Assembly (NCBI GenBank): GCA_015075005.1
Contig: JABTVC010000001.1
Span: 620,001-684,000 of the forward strand
Direction: 5' to 3'
DNA length: 64,000 bases
DNA from: Planctomycetia bacterium
GTDB taxonomy: Bacteria > Planctomycetota > Brocadiia > Brocadiales > Brocadiaceae
A program made the translations under genes and the position numbers. Within the stretch, counting starts at the first letter, position 1. Each line of letters begins with the position of its first letter. The notes beneath the pieces were generated by a model. The model was not told the DNA's origin, did no database searches, and saw only the letters and a list, made by a program, of their open reading frames with translations. Positions 28,638 through 39,340 of this stretch are shown piece after piece.

Positions 28638-29879
28638 TCATGCAGTTTTCCTGTATTTTTGTGCCAGCAACGGTATTTTACCACCTACGACTTCAGGTGT
28701 GACCAGAAACGAAGAGTCTCCCTTATTGGAAGGCAAATGATACATGGCCTCCAGCATAAAACTCTCAAATATAGCCCGTAACGCCCTTGCCCCCGTCTTC
28801 TTTTCAAATGCCTTTTTGCTGATCTCTATTAAGGCTTCGTGAGAAAATTCCAGTTTGGTTTTTTCCATCTCAAAGAATTTTTGATATTGTTTGACCAGGG
28901 AATTTTTTGGGTCCATCATGACTTTGATCAGGTCTTCCTGGGCCAGAGGCATCAAGGGCGCAATGATAGGTAATCGTCCGACAAACTCGACAATCATTCC
29001 ATAATCGACGATATCCTCAATTTCCACCTTGCTCAGAATTTCACCGAAAGATTGATCCTGTTTATCTTCTTTTTGCGTATCAAATCCTATGTTTGTCTTT
29101 CCAATTCTCCGCCGGATAATTTCCTCTATCCCCGTAAAGGTTCCACCGCAAATAAAAAGGATATCCCTCGTGTCCAATTGAATATACTGCTGTTCGGGAT
29201 GCTTCCTGCCACCTTGAGGTGGTATATTCGATACGGTACCTTCGAGCATCTTGAGGAGGGCTTGTTGTACCCCTTCGCCAGAGACATCCCTTGTGATGGA
29301 CGGATTCGTGCTTTTCCTGGCGATTTTATCAATTTCATCAATATAAATAATGCCTTGCTGGGCACGCTGGAGATTAAAATCCGCATTTCGCAACAAGCCC
29401 AAAAGTACATTTTCTACATCTTCTCCCACATATCCGGCCTCAGTAAGGGTCGTTGCGTCCGCGATGGTAAAAGGAACGTCAAGTATTTTAGCAAGTGTCC
29501 TTGCCAGAAGTGTTTTCCCTGAGCCTGTAGGTCCTATAAGTAGTATATTACTTTTCTCTATCTCTACCCCGTCATTGCCGGATCGTGTAATCAAACGTTT
29601 ATAATGATTATAAACGGCCACAGCAAGCGTTTTTTTTGCCTTATCCTGACCTATGATATATTCATCTAAATGTTCTTTTATCTGTGCCGGGGCTGGTATT
29701 TTCTCTATAGGTTTTATCTGGGGGTGCTTCTGATCCTTTTTCAGCAGCATGTGACAAGCCTCTACGCATTCATTGCAGATGAAAATATCAGTATCGCCTT
29801 GAATCAAACGGCTTACCGCACTGTAGCTTCTCCCGCAAAAGGAACAACTTTTTTTCTCCCCCACGTTTTTTTTCGCCAT
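28638..29879 (-). CDS. clpX: ATP-dependent Clp protease unfoldase ClpX
   Basis: This 413-residue AAA+ unfoldase feeds substrates to ClpP. The N-terminal zinc finger is present ([14 protein letters not shown] ... CNECVEAC), as are Walker A GPTGSGKT (about residue 117), [13 protein letters not shown] (Walker B), sensor 1 and the pore-loop region ([17 protein letters not shown]). [14 protein letters not shown] is the ClpX-type sequence. Length is normal and the frame intact. clpP and tig are not adjacent, which is unusual for bacteria. Confidence 0.96.
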   Translation of the reverse strand: MAKKNVGEKKSCSFCGRSYSAVSRLIQGDTDIFICNECVEACHMLLKKDQKHPQIKPIEKIPAPAQIKEHLDEYIIGQDKAKKTLAVAVYNHYKRLITRSGNDGVEIEKSNILLIGPTGSGKTLLARTLAKILDVPFTIADATTLTEAGYVGEDVENVLLGLLRNADFNLQRAQQGIIYIDEIDKIARKSTNPSITRDVSGEGVQQALLKMLEGTVSNIPPQGGRKHPEQQYIQLDTRDILFICGGTFTGIEEIIRRRIGKTNIGFDTQKEDKQDQSFGEILSKVEIEDIVDYGMIVEFVGRLPIIAPLMPLAQEDLIKVMMDPKNSLVKQYQKFFEMEKTKLEFSHEALIEISKKAFEKKTGARALRAIFESFMLEAMYHLPSNKGDSSFLVTPEVVGGKIPLLAQKYRKTA

Positions 29880-30179
29880 ATTATATTTACCTCAAAATAT
29901 CAATACTACCAGTGGTCAGAATGTATTTTTTTAATAAAAAAATGATAACAAACAGTTTCATATTATGCAAATCTTTTTAAGATAGGGGATTATCCCCATG
30001 GTTTCACTCTTTTTTATGTGTTTCTTGCGCAAGATCGGGTATTTTAGCAAAAATAGTTCTTGGCTGCTGGTCAGAAAGACCCAGTTCATTATAAACAACT
30101 AACGTTTTGCACGGGTATTTTCTGCGAATTATGTACTCGACTGCAAGAAAATCCATGAAGTGGGATTTGTATAAATTTT
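29880..30179. other. Intergenic region upstream of clpX
   Basis: A 300-nt AT-rich gap between the start of clpX and the 3' end of the GGDEF-EAL gene (both minus strand). It should hold the clpX promoter and the terminator of the signalling operon. I see no ORF or RNA that I can support. Confidence 0.5.
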
Positions 30180-32772
30180 CTATTCCTGTAAGTTATACAG
30201 AGGCTTTTCGTATACCGGCATTTTCACAAATGCCTCAGCAGGTAAGGGTTTACAGAATAAATAACCCTGTATCTCATCACACTGCCGCTGTTTTAGAAAG
30301 ATAAGCTGTTCCTCATTCTCAACCCCTTCGGCAACAACCTTGAATTTCAGGTTTTGCGCCAGGGCAATAACTGATGAAACAATCACCTTGTCATTTTGAT
30401 CCGTTACAATACCATTCACAAAATGCTGGCTGATTTTGAGCTTATGAATGTGAAATTTTTTAAGGTAATACAAAGAAGAAAAACCTGTGCCGAAATCGTC
30501 GATAGAAATTTGAATGCCCAGGCCACTCAATTTGTCCAGTTTGAGAATGGTAGTTTCTATATCTTGCATAGCAACGCTCTCGGTAATTTCAGTCCCAGAA
30601 GATGTGGGTCCAGGCCGGTTTTTCCAACCCTGGACATAACAGTTTCTACGAACTTGGTTGCTGGAACGTATGCGCCGAAATGTTCACTGCTACGCACACC
30701 GGTTCAAATCGACATTCTGCCATATCTTGATTTGTACAAACGGTATATAGTACCAATTCGTCGATGAAGACAATGATTCTGGTGTTTTCTGACAGGGCGA
30801 GAAATTCCTCGGGGAGCATCAGCCCCCGATCCGGGTGTCGCCAGCGCACCAGGGCCTCCATACCGACAACCATGCCAGTACTGATGCTCACAAGCGGTTG
30901 GTAGTAGACTACAAACTCCTCGCGGTCCAGTGCCCGGCGCAGACTCGTTTCCATTTTCATCTTTTCAAAGGTTCTCGCATGCATGGCTGGTGTATAGAAT
31001 TGATAGTTATTTCTCCCCTGTTCCTTGGCATAGTACATGGCGGCATCGGCATTCTTCAGCAAGGTTTCAGTGTCTTCCCCATTGTTGGGATAAAGGGCAA
31101 TTCCAATACTTGCCGTAATATAGAGCTCGTGCTTACTGACCATCCATGATCGTTTAAATGCCCCGAGAATTTTACATGCAACATCGACCGCGTGTTCCGC
31201 TTGATTGATTCCTAACACTAATAGCGTGAATTCATCACCAGCGAAACGGGCAACGGTGTCTTGATTACGCACACAGCTTTTCAACCGGTCAGCGACCTCA
31301 CGCAGCAACTGGTCCCCAATCGTATGCCCCAGCGCATCGTTTATGCCCTTGAATCTATCCACGTCAATGAACAGCACGGCAAACATTTCTTTGTTGCGGT
31401 GGGCGTGGGCTAACGCCTGGGTTATGCGATCATTGAATAATATGCGGTTGGGGAGAGAGGTAAGGGCGTCATGAAAAGCCATGTGTTTAACTTTCTCCTC
31501 CATCCACTTACGTTCGGTAACGTCGTTTGCAAGTACAACCTCAGCACGTCTCCCTGCGAAGGTTATTGTGTGTGCGTTAATTTCAACGTAGATGATACTG
31601 CCATCCTTCTTCCGGTGCCTCCAGATACCCGCCATATTGAATCCAGTGTCAATCCCCGATATACTATCAAGAAGAGCCGTGATATCTTCAAGAGGACGAA
31701 TGTCCTTAATGGTCATTGCAAGAAATTCTTCGCGGGAATAGCCATAGTGGTAAATAGCTGCACGGTTAACGGCAAGAAAATAGAACGTTTCGAGATCGTA
31801 CACCCACATAGGATGCGGATTGCTTTCGAACAAGAGACGGTATTGTTCTTCGCTGTCGTGCAGTGCCTCTTCTATCCTCTTGCGCGTTTCAATTTCTCCC
31901 CGTAGTTTTTTGTTTAGCTCCGTCAGTCTCATTGTGCGCTCCGCCACGCGTTGCTCTAAAGATTCGTTGAGTATCCTCAGTTCTTTCTCCAACTGTTTAC
32001 GCTCAGTAATGTCATGAACTGTTCCATTCATCCGAATTGCTCTGCCAGTGTTGTCAAAAACAACTTCGGCTTCTTCATGGACAACATGCTCTGAACCATC
32101 TGGTAAAACGATGCCATGATCAATACTGAACGGCCTTCTCTCATATAAGGCATCATGCACAGATTTTTTTACAAATTCTCTGTCATTGACACGAACGGAC
32201 TCAAGGAATACCTCATACGTCAAACAAAGTGAATGTGGAACTAAACCAAAGATACGATAGGCCTCATCGGAACAGCAAAATTCGTTTTTTATAATATCCC
32301 ATTCCCAATTTCCCAGATGTGCAATTCGTTGTGCATTGGCAAGACTGGCTTGGCTTTTCCGCAACGATTCCTCCGCCAGCTTACACTTCCGCCGTTCCTT
32401 GGCCTCACTTACCTCCCGCTCAATAGCGGGGACAAGTCGCGTCAGATCGTCCTTCATAATATAGTCGTGCGCGCCTGCTTTCATACATGCTACCGCATTC
32501 CCATCACCGATAGAACCTGACACGATAATGAATGGCAGGTCAAGTCCGCTGAGTTGGAGCTGTGTCAATGCCTCAATTGCGCTGAAGTAAGGCATGGAGT
32601 GATCCGCAAGAACAATATCCCACGGATGATTTTCAAGCATCATTTTCATGGCCGATGCTGTTTCTACCCGTTCAAACGTTGGAGCATAGCCACCGCATTG
32701 TAGTTCACGTATCAGCAACTCAGCATCGTCCTGAGAATCGTCAACGATCAATACGCGAAGTGGTCTGTCCAT
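30180..32772 (-). CDS. Receiver-PAS-PAS-GGDEF-EAL signalling protein (frameshifts in EAL)
   Basis: REC domain with Asp57 (IVLADHS), PAS (about 160-265), coiled coil, second PAS with PAC (305-430), GGDEF (435-600) with active-site variant FAGDEF near 508 and an inhibitory-site RNQD five residues upstream, then EAL from about 615 (GMEALVRWRHPD near 638). The frame is lost near 30640: CAACCA(A)AGTTC, then CTG(G)AAATTACC, one base missing each. Reading across gives FVETVMSRVGKTGLDPHLL, LEITESVAMQD, IDDFGTGFSSL and KVVAEGVENEEQL, so EAL residues are complete. It makes and/or degrades c-di-GMP. It starts directly after the receiver gene (1-nt spacing). Confidence 0.85.
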
Positions 32773-33252
32773 CTATACTTGCCCTCTTTTTTTCGGAGAT
32801 TTGTTCAGGCAGAGCCAGTAAATCCCCAAACGTCCCACTGCTTCTGAGAATTGGGTAAATTCCACCGGTTTTTGAATGTAGCTGTTTGCGCCTGATTTGT
32901 AACCGTTAATCATATCTCGTTCCTCGCCTGAGGAGGTGAGAATAACCACCGGAAGGTGTTTTGTTCTCTCGTCAGTGCGCAGTTGTTGCAACACTTCAAG
33001 ACCACCCACCTTTGGCAATTTCAAGTCCAGCAATATGACTTCTGGTAAATTACTTGTATCGCGGCCGGCGTACTTGTCTTTGCCAAAGAGATAATCCAGT
33101 GCCTCAGCCCCGTCACTCGCTATCACCACATCATTCGTAATATGGTATTTCTTAAATGCCAGCAGCGTCAGCTCCACATCGTCAGGATTGTCTTCTACCA
33201 GCAAGATGGTTTTGAATTGCGAATCGGATATTACCGATTTCTGATTTGTCAT
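32773..33252 (-). CDS. Single-domain response regulator (Rcp1-like)
   Basis: The 159-residue CheY-like protein has ILLVEDNPDDVELT, the phospho-acceptor Asp76 in VILLDLKLPKVGGLEVL, the Thr/Ser switch (VVILTSSGEE) and the Lys in YIQKPVEF. There is no output domain. The D-N-P-D-D-V start is typical of Rcp1-type regulators paired with bacteriophytochrome or PAS kinases. It lies between the kinase and the GGDEF-EAL protein and ends 0-1 nt before the latter, so it probably relays phosphate within this operon. Confidence 0.92.
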   Translation of the reverse strand: MTNQKSVISDSQFKTILLVEDNPDDVELTLLAFKKYHITNDVVIASDGAEALDYLFGKDKYAGRDTSNLPEVILLDLKLPKVGGLEVLQQLRTDERTKHLPVVILTSSGEERDMINGYKSGANSYIQKPVEFTQFSEAVGRLGIYWLCLNKSPKKRGQV

Positions 33253-33314
33253 AAGTATACCTCTTTAGCAGTTTTGATTTCAGATTTGAGATTTCAGATT
33301 GTCAATCTTAAATC

Positions 33315-35668
33315 TCAAATTGTAAAGTAGTACGTTGCTCCTTGATCCACCGCTCCTTCAGCCCAAATCCTGCCACCGTGGCGATGGATAATACGCTGTA
33401 CGGTGGCCAGCCCAATACCGGTGCCCTCGAACTCAGTTGTTGAATGCAGGCGCTGGAATGCACCGAATAGTTTATTGGCAAAGTTCATGTCGAAACCGGC
33501 GCCATTGTCGCGCACAAAATATGCCGGTCTGCCGCTATGTTCTGTCGCACCAAATTCCACTCTTGCACGCGGACGCTTTCCGGTAAACTTCAATGCATTA
33601 CTCAACAGATTTCCGAGCGCTATTCGCATTAAATGATGATCACCATCGACAAGCAGTCCTTTGGTAATGACAAACTCCACCTGCCGTTCCGGTTCCGACT
33701 CCTTTAACTTTGTAGCAATTGCATCTGCAAGCGCACTCATATCGAATCTCTTTCTGTGCATATCACTGCGCGTTATACGTGATAGGTTGAGCAAGTCATC
33801 GATAAGTTGTCCCATAAACTTGCTGGCTCCTATTACACGATGGAGATAGTTTTTACCCTGTGAGTTCAGCTTGTCAGAGTATTCTTCCATCAATGCCCTG
33901 CTGAAACCATTAATACTCCGCAACGGCGCACGCAGGTCATGGGATACAGAATAACAGAATGCCTCCAGCTCCTTATTGGAGACAGTAAGCTGGCTGGCCA
34001 GAGATTCAAGCCGGTCACGATGTTCCCTCAATTCATCATCCGCCCGTTTGTGCTCGGTGATGTCTTCCTTGATTGCAACAAAATGGGTAATAACACCTTC
34101 TGCGTTTCTAACAGGCGAAATGGATGCATATTCCCAATAAAATTCACCGTTTTTTTTCCTGTTATGGAATTCTCCCTGCCATTCCCCGCCGGAGGTAATA
34201 GTATCCCACAGACGTTTATATTCTTCCGATGGTTTCTCTCCAGATTTTAAGATACGCGGATTTTGCCTGATTACTTCCGCTAGTGCGTAACCTGTTACCC
34301 TGCTGAATTTGGGATTTACGTATTCGATGTTGCCTTTTATGTCGGTAATTACAACCGAGCATGAGCTTTGCTCGACAGCGTTAAACAACTTGCGCATATC
34401 TTCCTCTATTCGCTTGCGCTCTGCGATTTCCACCGTTAATTCTTTATTTGCCTTCACCAACGACACGGTTCGCTCTGCCACACGATGTTCCAGCGAGACG
34501 TTGAGTGCCCTCAGTGCACTCTCTGTCCGCTGTTGCTCAATGATTCCACTCTTAGAGTTTCTCAGCCATAATTAAAATTCCTGGCAAGGACGCCGATCTC
34601 ATCCTCGCGAGTTATCTTTACTCTATAATCCATATCTCCGGCTGCAAGTCTCCCTGTTGCATTTATTAAATCCCTGATGGGCATTGACATTGAAATAGCG
34701 AAGTGAATGCCCAGGCTGGTAACCGCACCGGCACCAACTAACCCGAAAACGAGCACAACGATACTCAACGTTTTTAAAGGCGCAAAGGCCTCTGCCTCAT
34801 CGATCTCTGCCAAAAGTATCCAGCCGTATTCTGATATATTTGCCGAGGCGCCGACAACACGCATGCCCCTGTAATCCCGATAGATGCCAACCATCGCCTT
34901 GCCATGTTCGGCAATCTTGCGAACTGGCTCTGTATCAACTACCCGTTTGAGGAGCGTATCCTCTGCAAATCTAGATTCTGTGAATATCAACTTGTCTCTG
35001 CTGACCAGATACACTTCGCCGCTCTCTCCCAACCCGATACGGTTCTTTGTAACCTCATTCAGGGAAGATAGTGAATAAGCGTTCATGATGATACCATGCT
35101 TCTCCGTGCCCTGTCGGGAGATAATCGGTGCAGAAATACATATGCAGTATGCATTAAGGTCTGAGGAGTAAAGTGGCTGACCAACGTATGTTTCGCCGCG
35201 GCTCTTGCCTATCCCTTGAATAAACAAATCCTGGCCAGAAATATCCTTGCCAACCAACCTCTCGTTAGTGGATGAAACAACCTTGCCATACCGGTCAACG
35301 ATGGCAGCTGCGATAAGATGATGGGATAGCGGCAGTTTGTTCATGGAAAGATATCTGTTGAGGCGAATTGCAGTACTATAGTTAAAAGTCCCTCCGCGCA
35401 CGATTTTATCAAGACTGTTTCTTAAGAACCTATCGGTGCTGAAATCTACTGTTCGTACCTGCATTCTTTCTATGAGAGACAGTACGTGATTCTCTCTCGA
35501 CTTTGCAATTCCTTTCAAATGGTCTAAAATACTGTGTCTTAACATACCCCTGGCGTGAAAATAGTATATTGTTGTGATTATCGTAATCGGTAAGAAAGAG
35601 ATACAGAGTGTAAATAAAAGTAATCTGCCCTTAAATGATAGGAATGGATTCACCTTGTAAAACTCCAC
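33315..35668 (-). CDS. Cache-HAMP-PAS sensor histidine kinase (frameshifted at 34.5 kb)
   Basis: One kinase of about 785 residues. TM1 (LLLFTLCISFLPITIITTIYYF), a double Cache sensor, TM2 (IVVLVFGLVGAGAVTSLGI), HAMP (LINATGRLAAGDMDYRVKIT), coiled coil, PAS/PAC (AVEQSSCSVVITDIKGNIEY), HisKA with FCYSVSHDLRAPLRSI, and HATPase (GNLLSNALKF, DNGAGFDMNF, GTGIGLATVQRI). Between 34555 and 34575 two small indels break the frame; NFNY-MAEKLKSGIIEQQRTES bridges it. The start is GTG 35668, or GTG 35653 with GTGGAG upstream. The GEMM riboswitch 3 terminator lies 115 nt upstream. The kinase presumably signals to the receiver proteins downstream. Confidence 0.85.
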
Positions 35669-35782
35669 GAGATTATACCAGGATGGTCACAAAAATCGCC
35701 AAAGCACTGTACTTCATACAGATACCTATACAAAGCACTATTGCAGATTCCCGAAAAAAATTCTTTATAAATATCCGTATAA

Positions 35783-35925
35783 TAAAAAAGCCTTACTGCA
35801 AAGAAGTTATGTAAAAACATCTTCGGCAGTAAGGCTGTCTTCTTCGATAATATCTCTCGTATTTTTAAAGATCCTTTACTTTGCGTTCCCTGATTGCTCA
35901 AGGATTGCCTTTATCGTAAATGTAT
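35783..35925 (-). ncRNA. Cyclic di-GMP-I (GEMM) riboswitch 3 with overlapping terminator
   Basis: On the minus strand the order is TACGATAAAGGCAATCC, GGAACGCAAAGTAAAGGATC, a P3 arm, AAGACAGCCTTACTGCCGAAG, then GCAGTAAGGC and a T-run. AGCCTTACTGC can pair either inside the aptamer or with GCAGTAAGGCT (terminator 35783-35836). Ligand binding should stabilise the aptamer and allow readthrough: an ON switch for the kinase-receiver-GGDEF/EAL operon. The 3' half matches riboswitch 2 closely, which supports common origin. Confidence 0.87.
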
Positions 35926-35954
35926 TCTCACCGGGTAATGGGTATCAAAGAACT

Positions 35955-36170
35955 AAAAATCGCTGATGGTTGTTTTCAAACAAAACTACTGATTTATATC
36001 GCATTGTGCTACTATTGTCAATGATTATTTGATTTTTCTTTCCTACTGTTTCCCAAATACTCAGGGAGGGATTTTCTGAGGCATGTAAGGGAAATAATAG
36101 CCCTTGTACAACAAGAGCTGTTATAAGAACAAACCGTATCGACCTTAACCCGACCTTCGCAATTTGCGCT
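35955..36170 (-). CDS. Possible short secreted protein or gene remnant
   Basis: A frame reads RSIRFVLITALVVQGLLFPL then HASENPSLSIWETVGKKNQ and ends at a TGA about 30 nt before riboswitch 3. The start resembles a signal peptide, but there is no ATG/GTG at a good distance and the IS1634-like remnant begins 30-40 nt upstream. It is probably the stump of a gene cut by the insertion. Confidence 0.3.
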
Positions 36171-36205
36171 GAAAAAGGTCATTTTTAGACATACCTTGCC
36201 CTTAA

Positions 36206-36961
36206 CCCAAGTTCAACAAGTAAAAATCATATCTCTTGTAACATCAATGAGTTGCAATTTTAGCACTTCATTTTTCGGCACTACATCTTTGAGTTTTAAT
36301 AGATGATTTTATATATTTTCTGCCGAATGGTGTATGTTTCATATGAAGATTATTATAAATCATGTGTTGCTCTTTCGTGGGCGTTGTGCAGGTTCTGACA
36401 TCAATAACGTGGCCATCCTCTGTGTTCATGTGTGTTCATGGTAGTTGTTACCCTTATGTGCGTGGCAAGGATATTGCGGATCGTATTCCACGTATGATGA
36501 ATCCCCGCGGTTCTTAGCTTTTTTAATGTCCCGGCAAGCATGTGATAGGCTAATACCGTTTTAGCCGTCCTATGCGTTCGATAGTCTTGTCGTACTTTTT
36601 TTGCCTTTTCACCTTCGCTAATCCTTCTTTTATTGCCAGGAGTCCCTGTTCAAATCTCTGCTCTTTCCGGGAAAGGATGGCCTTCCCTTTTGCCTCTTTT
36701 GCCTCGCTGTGGCATAAAAGAAATGCCGCTTCTTCGTGTCAGGCTCAGACACATTGCCCTCAAAACCTTGCTCTGTTTGGAAATCCTTCTTCGTCTACGG
36801 TAAGGGATAACGTAAGTATTGGACAATCATTACGCCTCTCTTTCGATTTACCATGCCTGGCTACTTTATTCCCCCTCTTGCTCCCCTCAAAATACGACTT
36901 TTGCATACCCGATTTTTGCCCATTTTCCACCCCTTTTTGTGACGAATTTGTTGAACTTGGG
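36206..36961 (-). mobile_element. IS1634-like element remnant
   Basis: The inverted ends CCCAAGTTCAACAA (36206) and TTGTTGAACTTGGG (36948-36961) bracket a frameshifted transposase fragment on the minus strand. It reads SYFEGSKRGNKVARHGKSKE, ILTLSLTVDEEGFPNRARFF, EGNVSEPDT, then KEQRFEQGLLAIKEGLAKVK, and near the end NTEDGHVIDVRTCTTPTKEQ with IYNNL. These are IS1634-type (IS4 superfamily) blocks, but the N-terminus and part of the catalytic core are gone; only 756 bp remain. The right end abuts a DUF4338 fragment exactly. Confidence 0.65.
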
Positions 36962-37248
36962 TCAAGAGGCTGCCAGGTGATTGGGAAGATGCGTATAAGG
37001 TAACGCCAGTGCTGGTGGAAACCTATGTGGAGAAAGGGCGTTATGAGGGTACCTGTTATAAGGCGTCGAATTGGGAGTATTTGGGTGAGACACAAGGACG
37101 CGGGAGGAACGACAGATATCATCAGAACAGACTTTCCAGGAAGCATGTGTTTGCCTATGAGTTAGAAGAGGGCATATTGGATGCGGGAAGGGAAGAGAGA
37201 GAATATAAGGACTGGGTAGAAGAAGAATTACAGGATGTGAGACTTCCC
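36962..37248 (+). pseudogene. DUF4338 (DruA-like) protein, C-terminal fragment
   Basis: Starting immediately at the IS1634-like end, the frame reads DWEDAYKVTPVLVETYVEKG, RYEGTCYKASNWEYLGETQG, RGRNDRYHQNRLSRKHVF. This is the C-terminal half of the DUF4338 family and aligns with the IS4 passenger at 46.7 kb (PVMLETFVE, GTCYKAANW, GETKGRG). The first 50 bp repeat at 41213-41263 with about three differences, where the N-terminal half of a related copy lies. It runs on into a radical SAM gene remnant. Confidence 0.75.
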
Positions 37249-37249
37249 A

Positions 37250-38038
37250 ACCTTACGAATGGCGTAGTCTGCTCGTGCGCATTACCAGGGAGTGCAAATG
37301 GAACCGATGCCGTTTCTGTGGTATCTATCCCCATCTTGGAGAACCGGGATGCTCCATTCGGTCGGTAGCAGAAGTCAAACGCGATATCGATCTCCTCAAA
37401 ATTCATCATCCCGATGCAGAAACCGCATTCTTCGGTGATGCTGACCCACTGCAGGCAGGGGTTGATGCCTTTGTAGAAATTGCCGGATACCTTCGCAATG
37501 CCTTCCCTATCAAAAGACTCACCTGCTATGTCAGGGTATCAACACTCTGGAAATTCAAAGGAGATGCCATCAAGGTACTTGCACGAGCAGGGCTGAAATG
37601 GTGAAAGAAGCGGGCATAGAAATATCCTTTTATGTCCTCCTGGGACTTGGTGGCAGGGACCATTGGCAGCGGCACATTTACGAGACGGCCAAACTCATCA
37701 ATGAAACAGAACCTGAATTCGTGCGCATCAGGAGACTATGGCCGTATGAAGGTAACAGCCCGATTTCCGGCCCGGAATCCCCGCTTCTCCATGAAATACG
37801 CGCTGGTAATTTTAATCCGCAGACCCCTGAAGGCACTGTCCTGGAACTCAGGCTGTTGATCGAACGGCTTCATAATCTTTCCACGTTCGTGGCCTGCGAT
37901 CATCAAAACAATTATGTGCAGGTATCCGGCAGGATGAATGAGGACAAGGACGCAATGCTGGCAAAAATTGATGTCTTCCTTGCACTTCCGGAAAGTGACA
38001 GGGAAGCGCACTATCTGGCAGTCGGTTCGCGGATTTAA
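37250..38038 (+). pseudogene. Radical SAM protein remnant with internal deletion
   Basis: The first part reads WRSLLVRITRECKWNRCRFC with the Cys triad C-x4-C-x2-C of the radical SAM subgroup seen in COG1032-like proteins, then GEPGCSIRSVAEVKRDI and FFGDADPLQAG. At about 37592 it jumps from LARAGL directly to EMVKEAGIEISFYVLLGLGG, losing about 50-60 residues of the barrel (the EhvGlESG region) and shifting frame. The end (FRLYNN-like TFVACDHQNNYVQVSGRM) is family-typical. The substrate is unknown. The 5' end is fused to a DUF4338 fragment. Confidence 0.7.
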
Positions 38039-38396
38039 AAAAGAGTAAACGTTGGGGCATTTTAACAGGAATGATTTGATATCAAAATCGGTGCTGTCCC
38101 TGTTATTCCTTGACTCCTGAATTCTTTCTACGAAATTTTCCCTTGACCTTAGGCTGCAAAAGCATTATTTTTGGATACTTTGGTCACTAATAATATGCGC
38201 ATATCTTGTTTTCAAACCAGAAATGAAATCTTTCAAAGGAATGTAAAATGCTTTAGTGTAGAATAGCTATTATTTAAGATTTGAGATGCGAACCTTTCGC
38301 CTCTTTACTCTTTTGCGACTTGCGTGGTTGAATAAAACATCGTGATCGTTAACAATCTTGCTGGCGAAGTATTAGCTTTGTCCAAAATTATTAAAT
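38039..38396. other. Gap without supported gene
   Basis: About 360 nt after the radical SAM remnant. No ORF, RNA or repeat that I can support; AT-rich with scattered stops in all frames. Confidence 0.5.
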
Positions 38397-38528
38397 ATGG
38401 TAAATGGATACACTTATAATCCTCCTATTGACATTTATACCTTAGAGGAATTAATACCACTAATTAAAAAAGATGGAACAATAAATGCCGACATTGTTAT
38501 ACGTGGACTATATTTAAATATATCTTAG
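38397..38528 (+). CDS. Possible 43-residue protein
   Basis: The frame MVNGYTYNPPIDIYTLEELI, then PLIKKDGTINADIVIRGLYL, ends at TAG. It lacks a clear ribosome site. Composition is plausible for a real protein, perhaps the start of a longer gene. Not recognised. Confidence 0.25.
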   Translation: MVNGYTYNPPIDIYTLEELIPLIKKDGTINADIVIRGLYLNIS

Positions 38529-38627
38529 ATTGTATTAGGAGTCAAATGCATAGGCATATAGTATATCTAATGGAAATTTGTTTAAACAATTCGAGAAAAA
38601 AGAAAAACGAGAAAATAAGGAGGAGAT

Positions 38628-38813
38628 ATGAAGATAAAAGAAATCGCCATTGAAGCAATTAAGGAATTACCTAATGATGTTACATGGGAAGATATTAAAG
38701 AAAGAATTGACTTTATTGCCGCTGTACGTAAGGGGTTGAAAGAACTTGACGAAGGTCATTATATCGAACATGAAGATATTAAGAAAGAATTAAAAGAATG
38801 GATTTCAAAATAG
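38628..38813 (+). CDS. Antitoxin-like protein of a ParDE/RelBE-type pair
   Basis: The 61-residue protein MKIKEIAIEAIKELPNDVTW ... IEHEDIKKELKEWISK is preceded by AAGGAGGAG 7 nt before the ATG. It is helical and charged, like the short antitoxins next to ParE/RelE toxins. It overlaps the parE start by 16 nt. Assignment depends mainly on the toxin remnant that follows. Confidence 0.7.
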   Translation: MKIKEIAIEAIKELPNDVTWEDIKERIDFIAAVRKGLKELDEGHYIEHEDIKKELKEWISK

Positions 38814-38994
38814 TATGGTCACCAATAGCGCGATTAGACCTTATTCAGGAAGAAGTGTTCCGGAATTTCACAATGAAAAACTGCGCGAGTTTATATTCCA
38901 TTCTTATCGTATAATTTATAGAATCAAAGAAGAAAATAAAACAATCGAAATTACAAGGATCTGGCATGCTGCAAGAGGGACTCCAAAAATTTAG
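38798..38994 (+). pseudogene. ParE/RelE-type toxin with internal deletion
   Basis: ATG 38798 overlaps the antitoxin end. The N-terminus MDFKIVWSPIARLDL is in frame, then the sequence jumps to YSGRSVPEFHNEKLREFIFH and SYRIIYRIKEENKTIEITRI with HAARGTP in another frame. About 35 codons between the two parts (the helical hairpin) are missing. GRxVPEF and YRIIYR are hallmarks of ParE toxins, so the toxin is probably dead while the antitoxin remains open. Confidence 0.8.
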
Positions 38995-39080
38995 TTCCTT
39001 CAGACTTTTGTGCAGGCAAGATATCTCGTTGTTGATATTCATAACCCGAACGAGTCGGAAAAGAAAGTCCTTCTGTTTCC

Positions 39081-39340
39081 TCACACAAAGCCACCAATAC
39101 ACAAAGATTTATGGTATATCCCATTAATTATTCTTGATATTCCATCCTTCATAAAGGCTTCCCCAAAATTCAGCAAAAATCCTGGCTTATGCCCTGTCAA
39201 ACGCAAGTAAGTTAAAACCTGTTTCTTGTGAGCTTTATTAACGGATTCCACGGATTTCAATTCGATTATCACCTTGTTCTCAACGAGAATATCAACTCGA
39301 AAGCATCAACTATAATTTTTCCAATATCATTTTCATTCAT
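39081..39340 (-). pseudogene. GxxExxY (PD-(D/E)XK-like) protein with internal deletion
   Basis: The start MNENDIGKIIVDA is followed after a jump by FRVDILVENKVIIELKSVES, VNKAHKKQVLTYLRLTG, LLNFG and FMKDGISRIINGI. These match GxxExxY proteins, whose function is uncertain, but about 60 residues containing the G-x-x-E-x-x-Y signature itself are missing and the frame shifts. The rest is a recognisable nuclease-fold remnant (E-L-K core). Confidence 0.72.

Noticed and set aside
35912..35948. Promoter for riboswitch 3 (TTGATA, 18 nt, TACATT)
   Set aside because: Transcription would start inside the aptamer's conserved 5' strand, so the spacing does not fit.
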